Source of the DNA: Cepaea nemoralis
Taxonomy: Eukaryota; Mollusca; Gastropoda; Stylommatophora; Helicidae
Reading direction: 5' to 3'
Length of the DNA stretch: 64,000 bases
Assembly (NCBI GenBank): GCA_014155875.1
Contig: JACEFZ010011670.1
Span: forward strand, 124,001-188,000
Below are positions 11,811 through 22,456 of this stretch, piece after piece. The translations under genes and the position numbers were made by a program. Below the pieces are notes generated by a model. That model ran no database searches. It was not told where the DNA came from and saw only the letters and a list, made by a program, of their open reading frames with translations. Numbering within the stretch: the stretch's first letter is position 1; each line of letters starts with the position of its first letter.

Positions 11811-12160
11811 CATCATTAAGTGCCATGCCAACTGGCGTAGGCGTTCATGGCTCTCCACAGATCTCGGTCTTTGGTGTTCTGGATCAACTCTGCTGATGAT
11901 ATTCCTCCATGCCACCGTCTCAATCCATCCAGCATCATTTCTCTTGGTCTGCCTTAGCCTCTCTTCCCCTCAATCTTTCCAGTTGTCACGATGTTCTCCA
12001 ATGCCTCTATTCTCATCACATGACCAAAGACAGCTGTTTGTCTCTTTCTTATTGTTGTATATAATGTTCTAGTTTCATTAGCCTGTTTCAGGCAATCGTT
12101 GTTAGTTACTCCGGCAGTCCAAAGGATTCGCAACATGCGTTTTAGGAACCACATGATGCA
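11811..12160 (-). mobile_element. LINE-1fam 3' end, RT C-terminal fragment
   Basis: On the minus strand the frame ending near 11954 has the typical tail of a LINE reverse transcriptase: MLRILWTAGVTN, then KRQTAVFGHVMR, then ALENIVTTGKIEGKR. Downstream come the VDPEH-coding stretch and an AGTGCCATGCCAACTGGCG-type 3' end with a short (ATG)n tail. Related copies: 12161-12506 plus 16638-16800, 33715-33900, 36900-37200, 37890-38075 and 62062-62745. Microsatellite-type tails are typical of RTE-like LINEs; the clade assignment is inference. Truncated, non-functional. Confidence 0.8.
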
Positions 12161-12506
12161 TAACGTAAATTAAGAGCTGAGTAGACCTAGAACAAACTGA
12201 TTTTCAGAAAATGACAAGTGTTTCATGCAGTAAGTCACTATCATTTAAATATAAGAAAGATAGTGCTAAAATGTTATATAGAACCCCGTTATACTGTATG
12301 GCAGTGAATCATGGAGCATAAATGAACAAATTAAGAAGGGCTTAAAGGCAAGGGAGATATGGTTCCTGAGACGAATGTTGTACATACCTTGGACGGCCAG
12401 TCACTAACAATAGTTTCTGGAAAAGGCAAATGAAAGTAGCACATTATATACAAACACAAGAAAGCAACAAACAGCATTCTTTGGTCACATAATCAGAAGA
12501 GATGCA
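12161..12506 (+). mobile_element. LINE-1fam fragment, left half, interrupted by the 19-bp array
   Basis: Plus-strand LINE sequence with TATGGCAGTGAATCATGGAG, GGTTCCTGAGACGAATG and ATTCTTTGGTCACATAATCA, collinear with 37030-37170 and with the minus copy at 62560-62745. It encodes, with frame breaks, the YGSE-like and FFGH-like blocks of the RT tail. The LINE sequence stops at GATGCATTGGCAAACACTG, where the array starts, and resumes at 16638. Confidence 0.75.
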
Positions 12507-15500
12507 TTGGCAAACACTGACGACTGGCAAACACTGTGGCAACTGGCATACTTTGATAACTGGCAAACACTGACAACTGTCATACACTGTGACAACTGGT
12601 AAACACTGTGACAACTGGTATACACTGTGACAACTGGTAAACACTGACAACTGGTAAACACTGTGACAACTGGCAAACACTGTGACAACTGGTAAACACT
12701 GTGACAACTGGTAAACACTGTGACAACTGGTAAACACTGTGACAACTGGCAAACACTGACAACTGGCATACACTGTGACAACTGGTAAACACTGACAACT
12801 GGCAAACACTGTGACAACTGGTAAACACTGTGACAACTGGCAAACACTGTGACAACTGGTAAACACTGTGACAACTGGCAAACACTGTGACAACTGGGAG
12901 ACATTGTGACAACTGGTAGACACTGTGACAACTGGCAAACACTGTGACAACTGGTATACACTGTGACAACTGGTAAACACTGTGACAACTGGTAAACACT
13001 GTGACAACTGGTATACACTGTGACAACTGGTAAACACTGACAACTGGCATACACTGTGACAACTGGTAAACACTGTGATAACTGGCAAACACTGTGACAA
13101 CTGGTAAACACTGTGACAACTGGTAAACACTGTGACAACTGGTAAACACTGTGACAACTGGTAAACTGTGACAACTGGCAAACACTGACAACTGGCAAAC
13201 ACTGTGACAACTGGCATACACTGTGACAACTGGCAAACACTGTGACAACTGGCAAACACTGTGACAACTGGTAAACACTGTGACAACTGGCAAACACTGT
13301 GACAACTAGTAGACATTGTGACAACTGGCAAACACTGTGACAACTGGTAAACACTGTGACAACTGGCAAACACTGTGACAACTGGTAGACATTGTGACAA
13401 CTGGTATACATTGTGACAACTGGCAAACACTGACAACTGGCATACACTGTGACAACTGGTATACACTGTGACAACTGGCAAACACTGTGACAAGTGGTAA
13501 ACACTGTGACAACTGGTAAACACTGTGACAACTGGCAAACACTGTGACAACTGGTAAACACTGTGACAACTGGCAAACACTGTGACAACTGGGAGACATT
13601 GTGACAACTGGTAGACACTGTGACAACTGGCAAACACTGTGACAAACTGGTATACACTGTGACAACTGGTAAACACTGTGACAACTGGTATACACTGTGA
13701 CAACTGGTAAACACTGGACAACTGACAACTGGTAAACTGTGACAACTGGCAAACACTGACAACCTGGCAAACACTGTGACAACTGGCATACACTGTGACA
13801 ACTGGCAAACACTGTGACAACTGGCAAACACTGTGACAAATGGTAAACACTGTGACAACTGGCAAACACTGTACAACTAGTAGACTTGTGACAACTGGCA
13901 AACACTGTGACAACTGGTAAACACTGTGACAAACTGGCAACACTTGGACAACTGGTAGACATTGTGACAACTGGTATACATTGTGACAACTGGCAAACAC
14001 TGACAAACTGGCATACACTGTGACAACTGGTATACACTGTGACAACTGGCAAACACTGGGACAAGTGGTAAACACTGTGACAACTGGTAAACACTGTGAC
14101 AACTGGCAAACACTGTGACAACTGGCAAACACTGTGACAACTGGCATACACTGTGACAACTGGCAAACACTGTGACAACTGGTAGACATTGTGACAACTG
14201 GCAAACACTGTGACAACTGGTATACACTGTGACAACTGGCAAACACTGTGACAACTGGCAAACACTGTGACAACTGGTAGACATTGTGACAACTGGCAAA
14301 CACTGTGACAACTGGTATACACTGTGACAACTGGCATACACTGTGACAACTGGTAGACATTGTGACAACTAGTATACATTGTGACAACTGGTATACATTG
14401 TGACAACTGGCAAACACTGACAACTGGTAAACACTGTGACAACTGGTAAACACTGTGACAACTGGCAAACACTGTGACAACTGGTAAACACTGTGACAAC
14501 TGGTAAACACTGTGACAACTGGCAAACACTGACAACTGGCATACACTGTGACAACTGGTAAACACTGTGACAACTGGTAAACACTGTGACAACTGGCAAA
14601 CACTGTGACAACTGGTAAACACTGTGACAACTGACAAACACTGTGACAACTGGTAAACACTGACAACTGGCAAACACTGACAACAGGCAAACACTGTGAC
14701 AACTGGTAAACAATGTGACAACTGGTAAACACTGTGACAACTGGTAAACACTGACAACTGGCATACACTGTGACAACTGGCAAACACTGACAACTGGCAT
14801 ACACTGTGACAACTGGTATACACTGTGACAACTGGTAAACACTGACAACTGGTAAACACTGTGACAACTGGTATACACTGTGACAACTGGTAAACACTGA
14901 CAACTGGTATACACTGACAACTAGTAAACACTGTGACAACTGGCAAACACTTTGACAACTGGCAAACACTGACAACTGGCATACACTGTGACAACTGGCA
15001 AACACTGTGACAACTGGTAAACACTGACAACTGGCAAACACTGTGACAACTGGCAAACACTGACAACTGGCAAACACTGTGACAACTGGTATACACTGTG
15101 ACAACTGGCATACACTGTGACAACTGGTAGACATTGTGACAACTGGTATACATTGTGACAACTGGCAAACACTGACAACTGGCATACACTGTGACAACTG
15201 GCAAACACTGTGACAACTGGTAAACACTGTGACAACTGGCAAACACTGACAACTGGTAAACACTGTGACAACTGGCAAACACTGTGACAACTGGTAGACA
15301 TTGTGACAACTGGCAAACACTGACAACTGGCATACACTGTGACAACTGGTAAACACTGTGACAACTGGTAAACACTGTGACAACTGGCAAACACTGTGAC
15401 AACTGGCAAACACTGTGACAACTGGTATACACTGTGACATCTGGTAGACATTGTGACAACTGGCAAACACTGACAACTGGCATACATTGTGACAACTGGT

Positions 15501-16637
15501 ATACATTGTGACAACTGGTATACACTGTGACAACTGGTAAACACTGTGCCAACTGGTAAACACTGTGCCAACTGGTAAACACTGTGCCAACTGGTAAACA
15601 CTGTGACAACTGGTAAACACTGTGACAACTGGTAAACACTGTGACAACTGGCAAACACTGTGACAACTGGTAAACACTGTGACAACTGGCAAACACTGAC
15701 AACTGGCAAACACTGACAACTGGCATACATTGTGACAACTGGTATACATTGTGACAACTGGCAAACACTGACAACTGGCATACACTGTGACAACTGGCAA
15801 ACACTGACAACTGGCAAACACTGTGACAACTGGCATACACTGTGACAACTGGCATACACTGTGACAACTGGCAAACACTGTGACAACTGGCAAACACTGT
15901 GACAACTGGCAAACACTGACAACTGGCAAACACTGTGACAACTGGTAAACACTGACAACTGGTATACATTGTGACAACTGGTAGACATTGTGACAACTGG
16001 CAAACACTGTGGCAACTGGTAGACATTGTGACAACTGGCAAACACTGTGCCAACTGGCATACTTTGATAACTGGCAAACACTGTGACAACTGGTAGACAT
16101 TGTGACAACTGGCAAACACTGTGACAACGTATACACTGTGACAACTGGCAAACACTGTGACAACTGGCATACACTGTGACAACTGGTAAACACTGTGACA
16201 ACTGGCAAACACTGTGACAACTGGTAGACATTGTGACAACTGGCAAACACTGTGACAACTGGCAAACACTGTGACAACTGGTATACTCTGTGACAACTGG
16301 CAAACACTGACAACTGGTATACACTGTGACAACTGGCAAAAACTGTGACAACTGGTAGACATTGTGACAACTGGCAAACACTGTGACAACTGGTAGACAT
16401 TGTGACAACTGGCAAACACTGTGACAACTGGTATACACTGTGACAACTGGTATACACTGTGACAACTGGCAAACACTATGACAACTGGTAGACATTGTGA
16501 CAACTGGTAGACATTGTGACAACCGGCAAACACTGTGGCAACTGGTATACATTGTGACAACTGGCAAACTGTGACAACTGGTATACACTGTGACAACTGG
16601 TAGACATTGTGACAACTGGCAAACACTGTGACAACTG
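12507..16637. repeat. 19-bp minisatellite, roughly 220 units over 4.1 kb, inside a LINE
   Basis: Main unit TGGCAAACACTGTGACAAC (19 bp), mixed with 17-bp units lacking the internal TG. Variants are TGGTAAAC, TGGCATAC, TGGTATAC and TGGTAGACATT. The minus strand has no stop in any frame of the common units, so frames of up to 1342 codons appear, repetitive and rich in Val, Cys, Ser and Gln; these are not genes. Longer blocks are duplicated at offsets of about 570 bp (13306/13877, 13491/14060) and 695 bp (12896/13591). The unit matches the LINE coding sequence that flanks the array on both sides. Confidence 0.95.
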
Positions 16638-16805
16638 GAAAGATCAGTGGGAGAAGAAGATGACAGAGATAAATGATGCTGAATGGACTGAGACGGTGGC
16701 ATGGGGGGATACAATCAGTAGGGTTGATCCAGAGCACCGAGGACCGAGATCTGTGGAGAGACATGAACGCCTACGGCAACTGGTAAGGCACATCATGATG
16801 ATGAG
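16638..16805 (+). mobile_element. LINE-1fam fragment, right half and 3' end
   Basis: Resumes as GGAAAGATCAGTGGGAGAAG and runs through GATGCTGAATGGACTGAGAC, GTTGATCCAGAGCACCGAGG and CTGTGGAGAGACATGAACGC to a short ATGATGATGA tail. It is collinear with the copies at 37930-38075 and 62062-62260 (minus). Translated, it gives the AEWTETVAWGD and SRVDPEHRGPRS blocks seen in the other copies. Confidence 0.8.
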
Positions 16806-17239
16806 TCTGGACAACGCCCAATTCAGCACGACTCTTTTCTATTTCCAGCTGTGGCCGTGGGTTTAAATAAAACATGTCAGCACCATGTATACCACCTGGG
16901 TGTGTCATAAGAGACGACTCAGTTGGGTTGGCACCAGACTGGCTGCCTCCACCTGTAGCCAGATTCAATCATTCAGCATCTAGAAAGGGCTTGGCCTGAG
17001 TTGCTTGTGGGCCTATACTCCTCTGGGAGGTGAGGAGAGGAAGGGGATCTGGCATGTTTAGGATAGTCCAACGCCATTGCCATGGGGATGGAGTGGAAGG
17101 GGGTGGAGGGTAGAAACAGCATTGCTGACACAGTTTCACAGAACTTTAATTCAATATCGCTGCCGTACATACGGTCGTAACTTCATTGAAAGCCAGATAT
17201 ATTGATGTGTAGAGACCGTAGCGAGAGTGGAAACACATA
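16806..17239. other. Unique DNA, nothing recognised
   Basis: No exon with supported splice sites and no element match within the window. Confidence 0.35.
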
Positions 17240-17385
17240 AACACACTGAATGTGTGTGTTCTAGAACCTCGGTACTGTTTGCTGTGAAAGAAACTTGGTG
17301 CAAGAAGTAGTAATTTCATGTGTGTTCTAGAACCTCGGAACTGTTTGCTGTGAAAGAAACTTCGTGCAAGAAGTAGTAATTCCGC
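17240..17385. repeat. 66-68-bp tandem duplication
   Basis: Two copies of TGTGTTCTAGAACCTCGG, CTGTTTGCTGTGAAAGAAAC and GTGCAAGAAGTAGTAATT, differing at a few bases. Confidence 0.9.
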
Positions 17386-17438
17386 GTGCATGCGTGCGTG
17401 CGTGCGTGCGTGTGTGTGTGTGTGTTTTTTTTTTTTTT
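17386..17438. repeat. (CGTG)n/(GT)n microsatellite followed by poly-T
   Basis: CGTGCATGCGTGCGTGCGTG passes into (GT)n and then 12 T. Confidence 0.9.
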
Positions 17439-17554
17439 GAAAAAGAAAAACCTATTGAGTCTTGTAAGATTAGTGTTCTAGTTGAAGATCTGATCTCATT
17501 CGGCAGCGATGGACTGAAATAAAGCTGGGCTAGAATGATGACTTGGTTACGTAA

Positions 17555-17735
17555 ATTACAAGTACCTCAGAAGTCGGAGTGGGTTCACCTGATGGCGAGG
17601 TACACTGGTAATCGGGAAAGCTAACCCACACGCAAACATCAGTGTGGAATCAGTGCAATCCCCAGTAGTGTCAACTGCTAGGGGTAGTAACATGTGTGTG
17701 GAGTACGTTTGAGTTGAAACTGAGCGAGGGTGAAT
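17555..17735 (+). mobile_element. SINE-A copy (body and 3' end)
   Basis: Contains ACCTCAGAAGTCGGAGTGGG, GATGGCGAGGTACACTGGTA and GGGAAAGCTAACCCACACGC, collinear with the minus-strand copy at 19243-19462 over the first part. The head with Pol III boxes is not clear here. A 26-bp array starts about 20 bases after its 3' end. Confidence 0.75.
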
Positions 17736-17755
17736 AAAAGAACGAAACATTGAAA

Positions 17756-17945
17756 GTAGCAAGAGAGGAGTCTGTGAGATAGTAGCAAGAGAGAAGTCTG
17801 TGAGATAGTAGCAAGAGAGAAGTCTGTGAGATAGTAGCAAGAGAGAAGTCTGTGAGATAGTAGCAAGAGAGAAGTCTGTGAGATAGTAGCAAGAGAGAAG
17901 TCTGTGAGATAGTAGCAAGAGAGAAGTCTGTGAGATAGTAGCAAC
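17756..17945. repeat. 26-bp minisatellite, about 7 copies
   Basis: AGATAGTAGCAAGAGAGAAG followed by TCTGTG. Nearly identical copies. Degenerate relatives (GGCTGGTCATAGCAATAGAG) continue to about 18175, so an older array surrounds the young core. Confidence 0.93.
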
Positions 17946-18599
17946 AGACGAAGTTAGTCATTGGCTGGTCATAGCAATATAGAAGTTGGCAAGAGGCTGG
18001 TCATAGCAATAGAGAAGTCATTTGGAGGCTGGTTATAGCAAGAGAGCGTTGATCAGTACTTGCAGTCTATGGCAAAACACCTTCACACCATGATAGTAGC
18101 AAGAGAGAAGTCAGTCAGAGGCTGGTCATAGCAATAGAGAAGTCAGTCCCAGGCTGGTCATATCAAGAGAGGGTTGGACAGTGCTAGCAGTATATCTATG
18201 GCAAAAGAGCGTTGAACAGTACTAGCAATCTATCTATAGAAGATCGCTATGAAACCACGAGAGTAAACGTGTGGAGAACAGTTATCGTTCCGGTAGCTAC
18301 ATGCAGACGTGAATCACGGATCTTGTCCCCAACAATGGAGAATCCAGGCTTTTGAACTGAAATCTTGCAGAGAATTGTTTGTTTAGAATACCGAGGATAA
18401 ATACAAATTAAAATACTGATATTCCACAAGTTGTGCACTGTGGGGAAAAAAAATGGTTCAGGAACTGAAATACGAGGACCATACCAAATGTCATAGCGGT
18501 TTAGAGAGTGCAGACACTGAAACACGGGGACCATATCAAATGTAACATCGGTTTAAGAGTTGAGTCAAGAACCGATATCATTGCACCAGGGGCATTCCC
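17946..18599. other. Degenerate relatives of the 26-bp repeat, then a 52-bp duplication
   Basis: GCTGGTCATAGCAATAGAGA-type blocks to 18175. A duplication at about 18465-18555 repeats GAGGACCATACCAAATGTCA and GCGGTTTAGAGAGTGCAGAC. No gene seen. Confidence 0.55.
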
Positions 18600-19185
18600 A
18601 TAAACACCCAGTCCTCATCTTTCACAGCCAGCGAAGAGTTCCAATACAAATGGTGTCCGTCTTGCTTTACCTTTGAGTGACGACTGTCGACCAGATCTTC
18701 TGACCACCCCTTGCTGCTGCAATCTCCTTGGACCTTGATAGTCTGTTCTCCCAGAGTGCCTTCACCACATTTGCCTTATCCTGCATCAAATCTCCCCTTA
18801 ATAATGTGGCACTAGCCAATCTGTCAGCCTGTTCATTTCGAACCACACCAGTGTCACGGAGAAAAGATCCAGCGAATGCTCACAACCCGCGATCTCTGAA
18901 TCAAACCATTCTGCACGAAGCAAGCCAGTTTTCACCTTTGCCATCATGCTTCGAGAATCAGTTACAATCACAACATGCGCATAGAGTTTGTTCTCCAACC
19001 AGCAGGAAGCTGCAGTAACCGCACCCACCTCAGACTTGAGATTTTGGTGTCATATGCCAAGCTCTCCTTTACTAGACATCGGCCATGTTCTGTTGCTATG
19101 AATCCCCGGGCATACAGTGGTTTAGAGAGTGCAGAAACTGAATACACGGTTCCTGGTAGAAGATGCAAGGTTTGCCGTTACCATT
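18600..19185 (-). pseudogene. Decayed LINE RNase H domain
   Basis: Minus-strand frames, broken by shifts, show an RNase H-like series: VGAVTAASCWL, HVVIVTDSRSMMAKV and, further on, a degraded NRLTDWL that resembles the usual ERAD-LA region. TDS is the position of the third catalytic Asp in retroelement RNase H; the first catalytic Asp is not clear. Plant and animal LINEs of the I/Jockey-related groups carry RNase H after the RT. It is a different LINE from the (ATG)n-tailed family. A host RNase H is unlikely because of the frame breaks and the context. Confidence 0.6.
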
Positions 19186-19242
19186 CTGTTGTGTTAGTTC
19201 GTTTGGAACTGAAGCTCTGTCCATGTTGGACTGATTTTTGCG

Positions 19243-19462
19243 TGTAGGCTACCTTTCTCTGCTAAACCAGTGTCCCTCGCCATCAGGTGAACTCAATCCG
19301 ACTTCTGAGGTACTTGTGATCTACGTCCCAAGTCAAGGACGAGAAGGCAATGTTTTAGTCCAAATGATCAGTGAAGGGATTTAACCGGCTAACCCATTAG
19401 CAGCACACCGGAAGTTTAAGATCGAGCGCGCTTATCCATTCGGCCATGCTGTCCCCATTACA
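19243..19462 (-). mobile_element. SINE-A with tRNA-like head
   Basis: Read on the minus strand from about 19462 it begins GGGGACAGCATGGCCGAATG with an A box TGGCCGAATGG of the Ser/Leu tRNA type, later a degenerate B box (GGTTAAATCCC), then the SINE-A body ending in ACCTCAGAAGTCGG and GATGGCGAGG. This copy defines the head of the family; the copies at 2281, 17555 and 23465 lack it. The head is degenerate, so it is a SINE and not a tRNA gene. Confidence 0.75.
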
Positions 19463-20039
19463 ATAGTGAACGCGGGACATTCAAGACACCCTGTGTATGG
19501 ACATTCAAGATACCCTGTGTATAGATATTCAAGACAACCTGTCTATGGACATTCATGAGGCAAGCGAGCTAGTGAAGGATGGCCACGTCCTACAAAGAGT
19601 TCGGTACACTATGATCATGTCCCCATTATTGGCTAAGTGGCGTCACACATACGGGCTGTACTTACAAATGGTGCCAGGCCAGACACCGCCCGACGTTGTG
19701 TGACAAGTCGTCATATCTAAATCTCTGATTCACTGACAGTAGTTTCGCAATCTGTGTGACTTTTCGTCCCAGGCCCACTTTACAACACATAGCAGCATAC
19801 AATAACTCATGATACCACGTGAGACAGTGGAAAGCCCCGTAGGTAAGATTAGATCTGATTTCAACACCACAACTGTCGCAACCGGGTCGACTACATAAAG
19901 TATTTCAAATCCAGTCTCTGTTCACATCGGGATATACAAGTATTTGTTCCGTTTCTTGTTTCGGCGTGTCACAAACCGGTGTGGATCAACTGGATATCTC
20001 CGGCAGGTAAATGTAAAATTTTGAAAATTGATCTTGCCT
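19463..20039. other. Short repeat and unique DNA, no gene seen
   Basis: A 27-bp element, ATTCAAGACACCCTGTGTATGG, recurs about three times at 19478-19556. The remainder has no supported exon. Confidence 0.4.
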
Positions 20040-20118
20040 GGTGCTGCTGGCGAATGGCTACATCTATGTTTTCCTTCGGGAGACCAGGGGTTTGAACCCT
20101 CGGTAAGGTGTTGGAAAT
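20040..20118 (+). mobile_element. tRNA-like SINE head
   Basis: A-box-like CTGGCGAATGGCT is followed 40 bases later by a perfect-looking B box, GGTTTGAACCC. The stretch after it is not matched elsewhere in the window. No closed acceptor stem, so a SINE head is favoured over a tRNA gene. Confidence 0.5.
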
Positions 20119-20394
20119 TTTTTCCGTCGAGAGCAAAAAAAACAAAAAAAAGGTTTTATTTCTCACTTGACCACTCACATTATTGATCCATTGTTCGTGT
20201 TTGTGTGACATACAATAATTTAGAGTAGCTGTAACATCCGACCGTCTCGACCACTCACATGATTGATCCATTGTCTGATAAGTCACAAACAATTAATAGG
20301 AATTGGGGTTGACTGCAGTGTGCTTTTGTTTTAATCTGTAAGTAATTGTAAAAACAAAAAACAAAAACAAAACCATGTGTGTGATCCTTCTCTA

Positions 20395-20780
20395 TAAGTG
20401 TTTCATATATTTAATGTTAAAATTTACTGTACGTTGTCCTTCTTTCTACAGGAGTTTCATGTATGTGGTGTTAAAGTTTATTGTATGATGTACTGCTCTC
20501 TACAAGTGTCTCATATATGTAATGTTACAGTTCATTGTAAGGTGTTTTACAATGTTTCATATATGTAATGTTACAGTTCATTGTAAGGTGTTTTACAGTG
20601 TTTCATATATGTAATGTTACAGTTCATTGTAAGGTGTTTTACAGTGTTTCATATATGTAATGTTAAAGTTTATTGTATGTTGTTCCTCTCTCTACAGGTG
20701 GTTCATATATGTCATGTTAAAGTTTATTGTATGTTGTTCTACAGTGTTGCATATATATAATGTTAAAGTTTACTCCCTTT
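20395..20780. repeat. 47-bp minisatellite, about 8 copies
   Basis: Units contain GTTTCATATATGTAATGTTA, then AGTTCATTGTAAGGTGTTTT, with older variants CTCTCTACAGG. Three central copies are almost identical. CTCTACAGG and TTCAACAG contexts look like splice acceptors in several units. Confidence 0.9.
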
Positions 20781-20802
20781 TCTTGTTTAGTCATTTCAAC
20801 AG

Positions 20803-20839
20803 TTACCTACCTCGGGCTGCCTATTGTAACTACACAGAG

Positions 20840-20884
<45 letters not shown>

Positions 20885-20955
20885 GCAGCAGCAGCAGCAG
20901 CAAACCCCACCGGAAGAGTGCAAGTCACTGAGGAGTAACATCAGGAGCAAACTCT
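20803..20955 (+). other. Probable 5' UTR exon part with (CAA)n(CAG)n
   Basis: A pyrimidine-rich TTTTCTTGTTTAGTCATTTCAACAG precedes 20803 and could be a splice acceptor. A (CAA)15-like tract at 20838-20885 passes into (CAG)n to 20903. Polyglutamine or polythreonine could be read in other frames, but the frame of the ATG at 20956 has a TGA at 20929-20931, so the tract is upstream of the coding start. Confidence 0.45.
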
Positions 20956-21288
20956 ATGGCCGAGAAACCAGAAAAAGGAGCCATTTCCGGCAAACCCCCG
21001 CTACCAGAAGATACATACCCTAAAGAAATCTCACAACGGCATCCGTCTCCCTCAGCTCCCCCTATGAATCATTTCGGGGCTTCGGAACTGCCTCCGTCGT
21101 ATGAAGAAGCCTGCGTGACCCCGGCAGTCACTCCTGTACCATATTACGTCCCCTTACAGACGGGCAAGGGTTGTGTCCTCTTGCTCCAGTTTCCCTGTCC
21201 GGATGTTGAACAGGTTAGCCAGTATTTTAAACGTAGCGTGACCAATATGTTGCTGCACAACGGAAAAGTTCTGGCCTTTCTGCCCGAG
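20956..21288 (+). CDS. Unrecognised protein, coding exon 1: PSAP and PPSY motifs
   Basis: Encodes 111 residues starting at ATG 20956; an in-frame TGA at 20929 sets this start, with G at +4 but T at -3. The N-terminal half is Pro/Ser/Glu-rich with PSAP at residues 32-35 and PPSY followed by EEA at 46-49. In known proteins PSAP binds TSG101 (ESCRT-I) and PPxY binds WW domains of NEDD4-type ubiquitin ligases, so trafficking or ubiquitylation is an inference. The second half (about 68-111) is a mixed sequence with LLLQFPCPDVEQVSQYFK, typical of a folded domain, and no strong membrane segment. The exon ends at CCCGAG before GTGAGT, a good donor in phase 0. LITAF-like proteins have a similar N-terminus, but the rest does not match that family. 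Protein family not recognised. Confidence 0.7.
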
Positions 21289-21314
21289 GTGAGTGGCTGT
21301 TGGTGTTGTCTCAA

Positions 21315-21376
21315 TCCCATCATCATCATCATCATCACCATCACCATCATCATCATCATTATCATCGTCATTATTG

Positions 21377-21411
<35 letters not shown>

Positions 21412-21679
21412 GTCGTCATCGTCGTCGTCGTCGTCATCATCATCGTCACCATTATAACCATAATCATCATCATCATCATCGTCACAACCATCATAACCAT
21501 CATCACTATAACCATCATCTTCATCATCAACATCACCATCATTATTATCATCATCATAACCATCACCACCATCATCATCGTCAGCAGCAGCATCTTCATC
21601 AGCGTATCATAAGCATCATCATCATCAATACCATCATCATCATCCTCATCGTCAACATCATCATCCTCATCCTCCTCCT

Positions 21680-21710
<31 letters not shown>

Positions 21711-21765
21711 ATCATCATCATCATCATTATCATCATCATTATCATCATCATTATCATCATCGGTG
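21315..21765. repeat. Imperfect (CAT)n/(CGT)n/(CCT)n microsatellite, about 450 bp
   Basis: Mostly CAT with blocks of CGT (21410-21440) and CTC (21665-21705). Frames through it give poly-His, poly-Ile or poly-Met strings that are not credible proteins. Confidence 0.95.
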
Positions 21766-21766
21766 G

Positions 21767-22456
21767 GGGAAGAAGTGGCTGTGAGGCCACGGTGTCCGCC
21801 TAAGACTCAGAAGGTACAGGGTTGGATCCCAGCAGAAGACTTACCATTTTTCTAAGAACGTTTCGTATCCACTGATATCACACACACCACTGATATCACA
21901 CGCACCACTGATATCACCTGCACCACTGATATCACACGCACCACTGATATCACATGCACCACTGATATCACACGCACCACTGATATCACACGCACCACTG
22001 ATATCACACGCACCACTGATATCACACGCACCACTGATATCACACGCACCACTGTATCACACGCACCACTGATATCACACGCACCACTGATATCACACTC
22101 ACCACTGATATCACACGCACCACTGATATCACACTCACCACTGATATCACACTCACCACTGATATCACACGCACCACTGATATCACACGCACCACTGATA
22201 TCACACGCACCACTGATCTCTTGGGAAGTGATAAAGGTGAAAGACAGGAGGACCCGTGTCAAAGTTGTGCATGTCGACAATACCATGGCAGTTGGAAATT
22301 GCACAGAGTAGGCCTTAAAGTCGCCGCCCAGGTAGAATTGTTAGGGAAGAAAACCAGCTGACGGATAGACAGGGCCCGTAACCTTGGATGGAATCTGTCT
22401 AGGGGAAGCTAATCTGACAAATACATGGTGAAGTCGATACAGCGACCTTTGACCTT
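21767..22456 (+). mobile_element. SINE-C, split by an 18-bp array
   Basis: The head has an A-box-like AGTGGCTGTGAGG and a B box GGTTGGATCCC at 21821-21831. After the array the body resumes with AGGACCCGTGTCAAAGTTGTGCATG, CACAGAGTAGGCC, and GACAGGGCCCGTAACCTTGG. The same order is seen at 51383-51640 (GTTGTGCATG, GCAAAGAGTAGGCC, GACAGAGCCC, then GAAGTTCATCACACTGACC). At the end, ACATGGTGAAGTCGATACAG and CGACCTTTGACC align with that second copy's tail. Confidence 0.65.
21873..22218. repeat. 18-bp minisatellite ATCACACGCACCACTGAT, about 19 copies
   Basis: Homogeneous units with CACACTC and CACATGC variants and one unit lacking GA (22051). It lies inside SINE-C, between its head and body. Confidence 0.95.

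Noticed and set aside
12444..16764. Minus-strand open frames of 1342, 1152, 597 and 463 codons
   Set aside because: All run through the 19-bp array. Units have no stop on this strand in any frame, and mixed 19- and 17-bp units shift between frames, so length carries no meaning. No domain outside the repeat.
18728..19247. Plus-strand genes at 18728-19018 and 18975-19247
   Set aside because: The opposite strand carries LINE RNase H motifs, so these are shadows.
19243..19462. tRNA-Ser or tRNA-Leu gene on the minus strand
   Set aside because: B box is degenerate and the body matches the dispersed SINE-A family.
20727..21023. Polyglutamine protein reading through the CAG tract
   Set aside because: The polyglutamine frame differs from that of the well-supported exon at 20956 and ends within it. 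The CAA/CAG tract is better placed in the 5' UTR.
21300..21803. Poly-His, poly-Ile and poly-Met proteins
   Set aside because: Frames through the (CAT)n microsatellite inside an intron.
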